From Bog-756 sp963812885 (lineage in GTDB: Bacteria > Actinomycetota > Acidimicrobiia > Acidimicrobiales > RAAP-2): DNA of 64,000 nucleotides. The position numbers and the translations under genes were made by a program. Positions within the stretch are counted from its first letter, which is position 1. The number at the start of each line of letters is the position of its first letter. A model generated the notes under the pieces. It saw nothing but the letters and a program-made list of their open reading frames with translations. It had not been told where the DNA came from and made no database searches. Location of the stretch: positions 62,001 through 126,000 of the forward strand of contig CAWEWZ010000006.1 of the NCBI GenBank assembly GCA_963812885.1, in the 5' to 3' direction. This document shows, in pieces, positions 37,955-47,254 of this stretch.

Positions 37955-39229
37955 TCCCGTTGGCCGAGGCCCGGGCTCTGGTCCTCGGTGCGTGCGGTCC
38001 CCGCACCCCGATCCCACTGCCGATCGACGACACACTGGGATGCGTCGTCGGGGCACCGGTCGTGGCCACCGAGCCCGTGCCGCCGTTCGTCAACTCGTCC
38101 CGGGACGGCTACGCGCTCCGGTCTGCCGATACCTCCGGTGCCGGCGGGCGGGCCGGTCCGGTCCGTCTCCGGGTCGTCGGATCGATCATGGCCGGGTCCG
38201 TGCTCGACGCAACCATCGGGCCCGGGGAGGCAGCCCGGATCATGACCGGTGCCCCGATGCCGGCCGGTGCCGACGCCGTGTGCATGCTCGAGGACTCGTC
38301 GGTCGAGGACGGCGGTTCGGTCGTGACCATCGACCATCCGATCGCCCGGGGCGAGGCCGTCCGCGGGGTCGGCGAGGACGTGACCGCCGGAGACGTGGTG
38401 GCCGAGGCGGGCACGGTGGTGTCGCCCGCCCTCATCGGTGTGTTCGCCAACCTCGGCGTGGCCGAGGTGTCGGTTCACCCACGCCCACGGATCGGCGTGC
38501 TGTCGACCGGGGACGAACTCGTCACGGAGCCAGGTCCGTTGGGACCGGGCCAGATCCGCGACGCCAATCGCCATGCGCTCCTCGCCCTCGTCGACCGCGA
38601 GGGTTGGGTCCCCGTCGACCTGGGGGTCGTCGGCGATGACGAAGCGGCGCTCGGTCTCGCCTTCGACCGTGCCGCCGACGGGTGCGACGCGCTGGTGACC
38701 AGCGGCGGGGTGAGCGTGGGGGATCTCGACATCGTCAAGGTGGTCCTCGAGAAGCGGTGTCCGGGGACGGTGCGGTGGATGCAGGTGGCGATCAGACCGG
38801 CCAAGCCGTTCGCCTTCGGCGCCCTCGAGGAGGACGGCACACCCGTCTTCGGTCTGCCCGGCAACCCGGTCTCGGCCATGGTCAGCTTCGAGCTTCTGGT
38901 TCGGCCCGCGCTCCGGCGCATGGCCGGCCACCACTCGCTCGACCACCCGGTGGTCCGATCCGTGGCCGAAACCGCGTTTCCCCGTCAGCCTGACGGCAAG
39001 ACCCACTTCGTCCGGTCCGCCCTGTCGGTGGATGCGGGCGGAGTATGGAATGTGCATCCGGTGGTCGGACAGGACTCGCACCATCTGCGGGCCATGGCCG
39101 ACGCCAACGCCCTGACCGTCCTGCCCGACGGCGCGGGGTGCGGTGGCCGGCGGGATCGTCGACGTCATCCTGACCGACCCCGACCGGCTGGTCACCGAGC
39201 CGATCCGCCACTCCGTCCGACCATGGTGA
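37951..39229 (+). CDS. moeA: Molybdopterin molybdotransferase (frameshifted at the end)
   Basis: About 425 residues after repair. Shows PPFVNSSRDGYALRSADT, MTGAPMPAGADAVCMLE, STGDELVTEP, the MoCF motif TSGGVSVGDLD and GLPGNPVSAMVSFELLVRP. It inserts molybdate into adenylylated molybdopterin. Near 39138 one extra G in a GGGG run moves the frame; the repaired C-terminus reads VAGGIVDVILTDPDRLV and stops at 39229, overlapping the moaA ATG at 39223 by seven bases. Confidence 0.92.
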
Positions 39230-40285
39230 CCTCGGTTCCCGTAGCCATCTCGGGTCATCCCCGTACCCCGGGGTTCGGTCCCGATGCCGTGCCCACCGCC
39301 GGCCCTCTGGTCGATGCCCACGGCCGGATCCACGACGATCTGCGAATCTCGGTCACCGACCGCTGCAACCTCCGCTGCGTCTACTGCATGCCCGAGGAGG
39401 GAATGACCTTTCTGCCCCAGTCGGAAGTTCTCACCTTCGACGAGATCGTCCGGGTGGCACAGGTGGCGTCCACCCTCGGGGTCACCTCGATCCGCCTCAC
39501 CGGGGGCGAACCACTGGTTCGGAAGGACCTCCCGGTCCTCGTGGCCCGCCTGGCGGCGCTCGGATTCGACGACCTGGCCATGACGACGAACGGGGTGCTG
39601 CTGGCCGACAACGCCGAACAGTTGGTGGCCTCGGGACTCCGGCGGGTGAACGTCAGCTGCGACTCGTTGCGGGCCGACCGGTTCGGACTCATCCGTCGGC
39701 GGGGTCACCTCGACGTCGTCCTCCAGGCCATGGACGCGGCCGAGGCCGCCGGGCTCGTCGCCGGTGAAGGTCAACGTCGTGCTCGTCAGGGGGCGCAACG
39801 ACGACGAGATCCTCGATTTTGCCGCGTTCGCCCGGGACACCGGCCGCATCGTGCGCTTCATCGAGTTCATGCCGCTCGACGCCGACGGCCTCTGGGGCCG
39901 TAGCCAGGTGGTACCGGGGCGCGAGGTCTTCGACCGGGTGTCGTCGGTCTGGCCGCTCGAGACCGTCGACGGGCGGCCGGGCTCGGCGCCGGCGGAGCGC
40001 TTCCGATTTGCAGACGGGCGCGGGGAGATCGGACTCATCTCCAGCGTCACCCAGCCATTTTGCGGGACCTGCAACCGATTGCGCCTGACCGCTGACGGCT
40101 CGGTACGGAACTGCCTCTTCTCCGACGACGAACTGTCGGTGCGCGACCTGCTCCGCGGCGGGGGCACCGATGCCGAAGTCGCCACCCAGTTCCGGCGGGC
40201 GGTCTGGGGCAAGCTGCCCGGTCACGGCATCAACGAGCCGGAGTTCCTCCGTCCGGCCCGGTCGATGTCGATGATTGGCGGCTAA
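39223..40285 (+). CDS. moaA: GTP 3',8-cyclase, radical SAM (frameshifted)
   Basis: About 353 residues. The radical-SAM cluster motif CNLRCVYC is in the N-terminal part, and the second, C-terminal 4Fe-4S site appears in CGTCNRLRLTADGSVRNC. Converts GTP to 3',8-cyclo-GTP, the first step of molybdopterin synthesis. An extra base near 39760 splits the gene between AAEAAGL and SPVKVNVVLVRG. The terminal Gly-Gly of the family is present (SMIGG). It is followed two bases later by moaD. Confidence 0.92.
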
Positions 40286-40287
40286 CG

Positions 40288-40525
40288 ATGGCCGTGCTCC
40301 GGCTGTTCGGCCCGGCCCGGGAAGCCGCCGGGGTGGCACGGGCCGACATTCCCGGCTGCAGTGTGGCGGAAGTGCTGCACACGGCGGAGGCCCGCTACGG
40401 GCCTGCGTTCGCCGACGTCGTGGCCACCTCCCGGATCTGGGTCAACGGAGAGGCGGTCGGCGAAGGATCGGTGCTGTGCGGACGGGGACGAGGTGGCTGT
40501 GGTCCCGCCGGTGTCGGGCGGATGA
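40288..40525 (+). CDS. moaD: Molybdopterin synthase small subunit (frameshifted)
   Basis: About 78 residues after repair, a ubiquitin-like fold: VLRLFGPAREAAGV, then RIWVNGEAV. One extra G near 40480 hides the true ending; the repaired tail reads DEVAVVPPVSGG with the essential C-terminal Gly-Gly that carries the thiocarboxylate. Its TGA overlaps the moaC ATG (ATGA). Finding the GG only after removing one base is good evidence for a sequence error. Confidence 0.85.
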
Positions 40526-41097
40526 CCACCGGCGGTCCCGTCGACGGACCCTCCCCGGCTGCGCCTCTGGCCCACGTCGACGAACATGGCAAGGCGCACA
40601 TGGTGGATGTGACCGGCAAGCCCAAGACCCGGCGGGTGGCCGAGGCCCGCTGCTCGGTGCGGGCGTCCGCGGTCGCTACCGCCACCATCGGCGCCGATGT
40701 GGTGGAGGAAGCCCGTATCTCGGGGATCATGGCCGCCAAACGGACCTCGACGCTCCTTCCCCTGTGCCATCCCATCCCGATCGAGGGCATGGCCGTCGAC
40801 GTCGTCCGGGACACCGGCGGTCTGCGGGTATCGGCGGTCGCCGAGGTCACCGAGCGGACGGGCGTGGAGATGGAAGCCCTGACCGCCTGTGCCGTGGCCG
40901 CCCTGGTGCTGGTCCAGCCGCTGCTCGCCCTCGATCCGCAGACGTCGATCGAGGAGCTGACGTTGTGGAGCAAGCGGGGCGGTCGGTCCGGCGATTGGCA
41001 GCGATCGGCGGAGGGGACGATGAGGTGGGAAGGACCGATCCTCGGGTTCTCCATGAATAAGTGCGATAGAACTCGTATCTGCGAGTCTATTGTCTGA
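40522..41097 (+). CDS. moaC: Cyclic pyranopterin monophosphate synthase
   Basis: 191 residues as read. AHMVDVTGKPKTRRVAEA, AAKRTSTLLPLCHPIPI, EVTERTGVEMEALTACAVAAL and WSKRGGRSGDW are the family landmarks. Works with MoaA to make precursor Z. The family normally ends soon after the GGRSG segment; here about 30 further residues (to 41097) run across an AT-rich regulatory-looking stretch. A single-base shift near 41010 would end the gene at TGA 41023. I regard the tail as doubtful. Confidence 0.88.
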   Translation: MTTGGPVDGPSPAAPLAHVDEHGKAHMVDVTGKPKTRRVAEARCSVRASAVATATIGADVVEEARISGIMAAKRTSTLLPLCHPIPIEGMAVDVVRDTGGLRVSAVAEVTERTGVEMEALTACAVAALVLVQPLLALDPQTSIEELTLWSKRGGRSGDWQRSAEGTMRWEGPILGFSMNKCDRTRICESIV

Positions 41098-41115
41098 TAT
41101 ATGCGATATTCGCGA
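41056..41115. promoter_or_regulatory. Array of TATnTGCGA-like repeats before the Mo regulator
   Basis: An AT-rich island in GC-rich surroundings. Direct 11-bp repeats: CGTATCTGCGA (41074-41084), GATATATGCGA (41096-41106) and GATATTCGCGA (41105-41115), with a weaker AATAAGTGCGA at 41056-41066. The second and third starts are exactly 22 bp apart, two helical turns. It lies just upstream of the MerR-Mop gene, so it is the likely molybdate-responsive operator. Confidence 0.55.
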
Positions 41116-41140
41116 GGTTGTTTGGGTTAGCCTTCCGCCC

Positions 41141-41540
41141 ATGACCCACTACCGGCCCGGCCAGCTGGCCGAGCTCCTCGGCGTGAGCACGGACACCGTC
41201 CGACGCTGGTGCGACGAGGGCCGCATCGAGACGGTCCGGTCGGAGGGCGGTCACCGGATGGTGGACGGTGCCTCGCTGGCCCGGTTCGTACGCGAGCAGG
41301 ACGAGGCCTACGCCCCCGAACAATTGCTCACCCAGTCGGCCCGCAACCGGTTCAGCGGGCGTGGTCACCAGGGTGCAGCGGGATGCACTGACCGCCATCA
41401 TCGAGGTTCGGGCCGGCCGCTTCCGGATCGTGTCACTGCTCACCCGCGAGGCCGCCGACGACCTCCGGCTCGAGGAGGGTGACCTGGCCACCGCCGTTGT
41501 CAAGTCGACCAGCGTGATGATGGAGGTACAGCCGGCATGA
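41141..41540 (+). CDS. MerR-type HTH plus Mop (TOBE) molybdate-responsive regulator (frameshifted)
   Basis: About 132 residues. The N-terminus is a MerR/excisionase-like winged HTH (RPGQLAELLGVSTDTVRRWCDEGRIETVRSEGGHR). The C-terminal half is a Mop/TOBE domain that binds oxyanions: SARNRFSG, then VVTRVQRDALTAIIEVRAG and LATAVVKSTSVMMEV. This architecture replaces ModE in many Gram-positives. One extra G near 41361 separates the domains. The stop overlaps the modA ATG (ATGA), so it is the first gene of regulator-modABC. Confidence 0.87.
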
Positions 41541-42350
41541 GCGGATCGAGAGGAGGGATGCGGCCTGTCAGCCGCCTTGGCGGTGATGTTCGCGGCCGCG
41601 GTCCTGGCCGCCTGCGGGAGCTCCTCGGCCGACACGTCGACCACCTCGACCACCACGGCGCACAAGCTGACCGGTTCGATCACCGTGTCGGCCGCCTCGT
41701 CGCTCACCGACGCCTTCGGGAAGCTGGGCACGATGTTCAAGGCCGCGCACCAGGGAACGGACATCTCGTTCAACTTCGGTTCGTCGGGTGCACTGGCCAC
41801 CCAGATCACCCAGGGATCTCCGGCCGACGTGTTCGCCTCGGCATCCCCGAAGGACATGGCCACCGTGGTGTCCGCCGGTGACATCGCCGGGAAGCCGGTG
41901 ACCTTCGCCCGCAACACCCTCGAGATCGTGGTCAAACCGGGGAACCCTCTCGGTATCCACTCGCTGGCCGACCTGACCAAGGCCAAGGTGGTCTCCATCT
42001 GTGTCAGCAGTGCGCCGTGCGGTGCGACCGCGGAACAGGCGCTCAAGAACGCGGACGTGTCGCTGCCCTCCTCGAAGGTCACGCTGGGAGCGGACGTGGA
42101 CACCACGTTCGCGGCAGTGACCACCGGCGATGCCGACGCCGCCATCGTCTACGTGACCAACGCCAGGACGGTCGGCGACCAGGGTGTGGCCATCCCCATC
42201 CCCGCCTCGGTCAACGTCACCACCAGCTATCCCATCGCCGTGGTCAAGTCGACCAAGAACCGATCGCTGGCGGCAGCGTGGATCGCCTATGTGCTCGGCC
42301 CGACCGGCCAGCAGGTGCTGAAGGCGGCCAGCTTCCTCCCCGCCCACTAG
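41537..42350 (+). CDS. modA: Molybdate-binding lipoprotein (frameshifted in the signal peptide)
   Basis: About 270 residues. The signal peptide ends in lipobox LAAC. The mature part has LTGSITVSAASSLTDAFGKLG, FNFGSSGALATQI, GSPADVFASAS and AAIVYVTNA, the ModA fold that binds molybdate or tungstate outside the membrane. The ATG overlapping the regulator stop reads MSGSRGGMRPVS and then needs one base removed near 41568 to join the signal peptide; otherwise a TTG at 41577 is the first start in frame. Confidence 0.9.
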
Positions 42351-42359
42351 GGAGAGACG

Positions 42360-43163
42360 GTGGACCCACCGGAGCGGGGCCGTCGTCCCCCGCTGCCGGT
42401 GGTGGCCGTGGCCGCCCTGACCGTGGTCTTCCTGGCCGTCCCCTTGGTCGGGTTGTTGACCAAGGCATCGTGGTCGACATTGTGGACGGACCTCACCAAC
42501 CCGATCGCCCTCGACGCCCTGAAGCTGTCGCTGGTGTGCTCGCTGTGGGCCACCGGCCTGTCGCTGGTGCTCGGCGTTCCCTTGGCCTGGGTACTGGCCC
42601 GCACCCGGTTTCCGGGGCGCAACCTGGTGCGGGCCCTGGCCATCCTCCCCATGGTGCTCCCCCCGGTGGTCGGAGGAGTGGCCCTGTTGCTGGCCTTCGG
42701 GCGTGACGGGTTCCTCGGCCGGCCCCTCTACGACCTGTTCGGGATCCAGTTCACCTTCAGTACCGCCGGTGCCGTGCTGGCCGAGACCTTCGTGGCCATG
42801 CCCTTCCTGGTCATCACCGTCGAGGCCGCATTGCGCTCGATGGACGGGCGTTACGAAGAGGCGTCGGCGAGCCTCGGCGCCCGGCGATGGACCACCTTCC
42901 GGCGGGTGACCCTCCCGATGATCTCCCCCTCCCTCATTGCCGGGACCGCCCTCACCTGGGCCCGGGCCCTGGGCGAGTTCGGCGCCACCATCACCTTCGC
43001 CGGAGACATCCAGGGACGCACCCAGACCCTTCCCCTGGCCGTGTACCTCGCCCTGCAGCAGAACGAACATGTTGCCGTGGCCCTTTCCTTGGCCCTCCTG
43101 GCCATCTCCATCGTGGTGCTCGTGTCGCTGCGGGGTCGCTGGTTGGGCGCAGTCAACTCGTGA
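42360..43163 (+). CDS. modB: Molybdate ABC transporter permease
   Basis: 267 residues, six hydrophobic helices. The EAA loop is YEEASASLGARRWTTFRRVTLP; GEFGATITFAGDIQGRTQTLPLAVY is the ModB/CysW signature. It forms the homodimeric channel of the molybdate importer. GTG start preceded by AGGGAGAG. The stop overlaps the modC start (GTGA). Confidence 0.92.
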   Translation: MDPPERGRRPPLPVVAVAALTVVFLAVPLVGLLTKASWSTLWTDLTNPIALDALKLSLVCSLWATGLSLVLGVPLAWVLARTRFPGRNLVRALAILPMVLPPVVGGVALLLAFGRDGFLGRPLYDLFGIQFTFSTAGAVLAETFVAMPFLVITVEAALRSMDGRYEEASASLGARRWTTFRRVTLPMISPSLIAGTALTWARALGEFGATITFAGDIQGRTQTLPLAVYLALQQNEHVAVALSLALLAISIVVLVSLRGRWLGAVNS

Positions 43164-44224
43164 GCCTGATCGCCGACGTCCGGGTGTCCATCGGCGCCTT
43201 CGAGGAGCAGCTCCGTCTGGAGGTGGCCGACGCCGAAGTGCTCGCCGTCCTGGGGCCCAACGGCAGCGGCAAGTCGACGTTGCTGCGCGCCCTGGCCGGG
43301 CTCCAACCCCTCACCGGCGGCCGCATCGTGGTCGACGGCGTCGTCCTCGACGATCCGGTGGCCGGAACGCTCGTCCCACCCGAGAAGCGGCCGTGCGGGC
43401 TGGTCTTCCAGGACTACCTGCTCTTCCCCCATCTCACCGTGCTGGCCAACGTGGCCTTCGGTCCGCGGAGCCGGGGGAGTTCACGGGCCGATGCCAACCG
43501 GCGGGCCCGCCAGTGGCTCGGTCGGATGGACCTGGCCGACCGAGCGGGCTCGAGACCCGGGCAGCTCTCCGGTGGGCAGGCCCAGCGGGTGGCCGTGGCC
43601 CGGGCCCTGGCCACCGAACCGAGGCTTCTCCTGCTCGACGAGCCCATGGCCGCCCTCGACGTCGGTGCCAGGGGATCGGTCCGCCACCAGCTCCGGCGCC
43701 ACCTCGGCATGTTCAGCGGCTCATGCGTCATGGTCACCCACGACCCCCTCGACGCGGCCGCCATCGCCGATCGTCTGGTCATCGTCGAGGCCGGGAGGGT
43801 GGTGCAGCAAGGAACCCTGGAGGAGGTCACCAGTCGTCCGCGGACCGAGTACGTGGCCGAGCTGATGGGGGTCAACCTGCTCCGGGGCGTGGGCCGGGGG
43901 ACGACCCTGGTGCTCGCCGGAGGCATGACCGTGGAGACGGCCGGTCGGTGGCAGGGTGACATGTTGGCGGTCGTCGCACCCCGTGACATCGCCCTGTACA
44001 TCGATCGACCCGAAGGGAGTCCGAGGAATACCTGGTTGACCCGGGTGGCCGAAGTGCACCTCATGGGAGACCGGGTGCGGGTGCTCCTCGACGGACCGGT
44101 CCGGGTGACGGCAGAGGTCACCGCCGCCGCCCTGGCCCGACTGGGCCTCACCGAGGGCGCCCCGGTCTGGGCGTCGGTCAAGGCCACCCAGATCGACGTC
44201 TACGCCGCCGACGGGAACAGCTAG
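43160..44224 (+). CDS. modC: Molybdate ABC transporter ATPase with TOBE domain
   Basis: 354 residues. Walker A GPNGSGKST, Q-loop FQDYLLFPHL, signature LSGGQAQRVAVARAL, Walker B LLLLDEP, H-loop VTHDPLDA. A C-terminal regulatory TOBE region spans about residues 285-350. GTG start overlapping modB. Its TAG stop at 44222-44224 shares bases with the stop of the convergent cytochrome b gene, so there is no terminator between them. Confidence 0.92.
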   Translation: MSLIADVRVSIGAFEEQLRLEVADAEVLAVLGPNGSGKSTLLRALAGLQPLTGGRIVVDGVVLDDPVAGTLVPPEKRPCGLVFQDYLLFPHLTVLANVAFGPRSRGSSRADANRRARQWLGRMDLADRAGSRPGQLSGGQAQRVAVARALATEPRLLLLDEPMAALDVGARGSVRHQLRRHLGMFSGSCVMVTHDPLDAAAIADRLVIVEAGRVVQQGTLEEVTSRPRTEYVAELMGVNLLRGVGRGTTLVLAGGMTVETAGRWQGDMLAVVAPRDIALYIDRPEGSPRNTWLTRVAEVHLMGDRVRVLLDGPVRVTAEVTAAALARLGLTEGAPVWASVKATQIDVYAADGNS

Positions 44225-44892
44225 CGCCGACCGGACACCACCGCGTCCGCTCCCTGTTCCACCACGTCTTCCTCCTCCAGCCAGCCCGGTGCATGCCGGC
44301 CGGCCCAGGACCTGCTCACCCACCCGGTGAACATCGACCGCAACGATTCGGGGTGGGTCAGGGCGAAGGCGATGTGACCGGCGACCACCACGAACACCGC
44401 CAGGGCGAAGACGTCGTGGACGAAGGTGGCCCCGGTGCGCCAACTGACCGGGAAGTGTCCGAACCACTGCATGACCGAACCGGTGGCCAGCATGACGACG
44501 ATGGCCCCGCCCACGAAGATGGCGTTGAGTTTCTGGCCGGGGTTGAATTTGTCGAGCACGACCGAGTCGCCGCCCAGGTTCCTCAGCCAGTGGATCTCGT
44601 CCCTGGTCCAGAGATTGAAGCGCCTGACATCCCGGCGCATCCTGGCCCCCCACGGCCCGATGAGCGCGACCACGATCGGCACCGGGAGCACGATACCCGC
44701 CCACAGGTGGATCTCGGCGATGAGATGCCGCTTGCCGATGATGCCGGCCAATGACCCGAAGTACAGCGGCAGGGCCGTCGCCATGAGGATGCCGAACAGG
44801 AGGGCGTTGGCCCAATGGACGGCGCGTTGGGTCCGGTCGAACCGCAGTATCCGCATCGTCCGGCCGCGCTCGGTTTGTCGCGGGGAGGTCAT
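44221..44892 (-). CDS. Membrane cytochrome b subunit
   Basis: 223 residues, four main hydrophobic helices with histidines placed to ligate b-type haem: QRAVHWANALLF, KRHLIAEIHLWAGI, FVHDVFALAVFVVVAGHIAFAL. It belongs to the cytochrome b561/formate-dehydrogenase-gamma group. It follows the molybdopterin oxidoreductase by 13 bases on the same strand and should pass electrons between the quinone pool and that enzyme, as YedZ/MsrQ does elsewhere though by a different family. ATG at 44892. Confidence 0.82.
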   Translation of the reverse strand: MTSPRQTERGRTMRILRFDRTQRAVHWANALLFGILMATALPLYFGSLAGIIGKRHLIAEIHLWAGIVLPVPIVVALIGPWGARMRRDVRRFNLWTRDEIHWLRNLGGDSVVLDKFNPGQKLNAIFVGGAIVVMLATGSVMQWFGHFPVSWRTGATFVHDVFALAVFVVVAGHIAFALTHPESLRSMFTGWVSRSWAGRHAPGWLEEEDVVEQGADAVVSGRR

Positions 44893-44905
44893 GGCGGCGC
44901 CGGCA

Positions 44906-45616
44906 TCACGTATCGGCCGGCCCGGTCGAGCCGTCGATCCAGCCGTTGACCGGATAGCCGTTCTCCTCCCAGTACCCGGGGATCACCTGGTCGACGACCT
45001 CGATGGCGGAGAGCCATTTGAGCGACTTGTAGCCGAACATGGGGGCGACATAGAGCCGGACCGGCCCACCGTGCTCGGTCGTCACCGGTGCACCGAGCAT
45101 CCGGTAGGCGACGATGACGTCGGGCAGTCGCGCCTGGTCGAGGGTCAGGCTCTCCGAGTCGGTGCCGTCGTACGATTCGAAGCGCAGGGCCACCGCTCCC
45201 GGGGCAAGCCCGACCGTGTCCAGGATGTGGGACAGCCTGACTCCTTCCCAGTGCACGTCAGGAACCCTCCACCCGGTGACGCACTGGAAATCCTTGACCA
45301 GCGTGGTGCGAGGCATGGCCATCAGATCGTCGATCGTGAAGGTGGCCGGCTGGTGCACCAGGCCGCCGACCCTGAGGCGGTAGCGGTCAGGGGTGATCAC
45401 CGGGAGAGTGCCGCTGACCGAATAGATGCGGAACCGGTCGCCACCGGGCAGGAGACCCCCGAGGCCGGATCCGAAGGCGTCCCCGATGGCGTTCTGCACC
45501 TTGGCTCCGAATGCGATCCCGACCGCACCCAAGCCCGCCATGCCTAAGAAGACCCGGCGACCGACGGCGATCCTTCTGGGCTGGGTCTCCTTGGGCTGAT
45601 CGGATTCAGGGACCAC
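44906..45616 (-). CDS. TAT-exported molybdopterin oxidoreductase, sulfite-oxidase fold (MsrP/YedY-like)
   Basis: 236 residues. A twin-arginine-like N-terminus (GRRVFLGMAGLGAVGIA) directs folded export. The SUOX fold follows; the molybdenum-ligating cysteine is in KDFQCVTGWRVPDVHW, with HGGPVRLYVAPMFGYKSLKWL near the C-terminus. It is shorter than sulfite oxidases, like MsrP/YedY. The reaction could be repair of methionine sulfoxide or another small oxyanion or S-oxide. It is convergent with the complete Moco and molybdate-uptake genes that would serve it. GTG start. Confidence 0.85.
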   Translation of the reverse strand: MVPESDQPKETQPRRIAVGRRVFLGMAGLGAVGIAFGAKVQNAIGDAFGSGLGGLLPGGDRFRIYSVSGTLPVITPDRYRLRVGGLVHQPATFTIDDLMAMPRTTLVKDFQCVTGWRVPDVHWEGVRLSHILDTVGLAPGAVALRFESYDGTDSESLTLDQARLPDVIVAYRMLGAPVTTEHGGPVRLYVAPMFGYKSLKWLSAIEVVDQVIPGYWEENGYPVNGWIDGSTGPADT

Positions 45617-45712
45617 TTTGACGAGCTTACGGGTCCGGGTCTCGCCACAGTCATCGCCCGTCTGCGCTCCCTGGGGGTGGAGCGGCCGCCGCCGTGGACG
45701 CTGGCTAGGCTG

Positions 45713-45735
45713 TTCTGGTCATGAGCTGACCAGAA
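45713..45735. promoter_or_regulatory. Perfect 23-bp inverted repeat before adenosine deaminase
   Basis: Arms TTCTGGTCA / TGACCAGAA with a TGAGC centre, 70 bases before the adenosine deaminase ATG. A TAGGCT -10 candidate lies at 45705-45710. It may be an operator or a 5' leader hairpin. Confidence 0.45.
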
Positions 45736-45803
45736 GGGGAGGGCCAGAAGGCTCCGGCTCGTGTCGAAGGTTCCTGAACTTTTCGACGCGCCGAGGAGCA
45801 CCC

Positions 45804-46902
45804 ATGCCACTCCCGCCAGTGCCCAAGATCGAGCTTCATGTCCATCTCGAGGGGGCGGTCCGAGCCAAGGACCTCTTCGAGATGGCCACCCGCAACCGGT
45901 TCCCCCTGCCGGTGGCGGACGAGTCGGAGCTGGCCCGGCTCTATCGCTTCCGGGACTTCGGGCACTTCCTCGAGCTCTGGAGGATGACCACCCCGGCCAT
46001 CCAGACCGATCGAGACTTCCGCCAGGTGGTCGTCTCCTACGCCGAGGAGGCCGCGAACCCATGGCGCCGTCTACGTCGAAGGGATCTTCACCCCGGCCGA
46101 GCGGGTAAACGGCGGTGCGTCGTGGGACGAAGTGTTCTCCGGGTTCTGCGACGGGATCGCCGAGGCCAAGGAGCGGTTCGGGGTCGAGGTCAGGCTCACC
46201 CCGGACACCCCCCGCGACGCCGATCTGGACCTGGCCATGGAGACCGCCCGGTATGCGGCCCGCTACCGGGAGCGGGGCGTCGTCGGTCTCGGACTCGGCG
46301 GCCCGGAGGCCCTCCATCCGCCGGAGCCGTTCGAACGGGCCTTCCGCACGGCCAAAGAGGCGGGGCTGGGCTCGGTGCCACACGCCGGCGAGGCCGCCGG
46401 ACCGGAGTCGGTCCGTGGCGCGCTCGACGCCCTCCAGGCCGACCGGATCCGCCACGGGATCCGCTCGGTCGAGGATCCCGGTCTTCTGGCTGAGCTGGCC
46501 GACCGGGCCATCGTGTGCGACGTCTGTCCGGTGTCCAACCTGCGCACCCGGGTGGTCGATTCCCTCGAACGCCACCCGCTGACGGCGATGGTCGAGGCCG
46601 GAGTCCTCTGTTCGATCAACACCGACGACCCGGCGATGTTCGATACCGACCTCACCTACGAGTACGAGGTGGCGGCCCGGGTCGGCTGCTCACCGGAGCG
46701 AGCCTTCCGGGCCGGCGTCGCCGGGGCGCTCTGCGACCCCGGGACCCGCTCGGAATTGCAGCGGATTCACGACTCGTACCCATGGTCCGACCTCGACGCC
46801 GGGGCTGAGGCTGGGGACCTGGGAGGGGGACGGACGGGCTGTCGCTGCTGGCCGCCGCCACCGGTCAGCCGGGGCGATGCTCGACGCGCCAGACGAACCT
46901 GA
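45804..46902 (+). CDS. Adenosine deaminase family (frameshifted)
   Basis: About 365 residues after repair. Metal and active-site motifs are in order: HVHLEGA, SVPHAGE, RHGIRS and NTDDPAMF. Deaminates adenosine, or related purines such as 6-aminodeoxyfutalosine in some members. Near 46066 one extra C in a CCC run shifts the frame between YAEEAAN and HGAVYVEGIF. GAGGAG lies before the ATG. The last 30 residues are Gly/Arg/Pro-rich and unlike the family, so the end may also be shifted. Its 3' end overlaps the convergent DUF3052-like gene by about 38 bases. Confidence 0.85.
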
Positions 46903-47246
46903 GGGCCGACCAGGTCTCGTCGACGGCACAGACTTTGTTGTCGACCAGACCGGGAAGAAGAGCCATCGGATGGCCTGATCGGCGATCCGGTCCGCAGCTG
47001 GAGCTTCCTTCGGCCAGGCGATCAGAGGCCGCCGGAGGGGAAGACCATCGAGCCGAGGCGTTCCACCGCGGCTCGAGCTGCTTCCGGGTGAAGAAGGCCA
47101 GGACGACATCGGCGGTGCTCCGAGGCGCTTGCGACGACGCCAGGCGGCGAGGCGCCAACCCTCAGGGCGACCCACGACGGCGACCGACGAGCCCTCCTTG
47201 ATGCCGAGCTTCGCTGCCAGGGGCGTGCCCGAATACCCTCCGTGTC
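46865..47246 (-). pseudogene. DUF3052-like gene, heavily frameshifted
   Basis: Fragments of a DUF3052 protein appear in order over three frames: GYSGTPLAAKLGIKEGSSVAVVG, then TADVVLAFFTRK, LIAWPKEAP, and GLVDNKVCAVDETWSALRFVWR ending at TGA 46865. At least three or four single-base shifts are needed. DUF3052 proteins are small, single-domain and of unknown function, common in actinomycetes. Neighbouring genes are intact apart from similar single shifts, so consensus error is more likely than decay, though decay cannot be excluded. The start is unclear. Confidence 0.6.
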
Positions 47247-47254
47247 CGGGCCGG

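Noticed and set aside
37666..40212. An 848-codon antisense frame across moaE, moeA and moaA
   Set aside because: Antisense to strongly conserved Moco genes, low-complexity composition, no recognisable domain.
40990..41097. A 30-residue C-terminal extension of MoaC as a new domain
   Set aside because: It crosses an AT-rich operator-like stretch and is probably read-through after a one-base shift near 41010.
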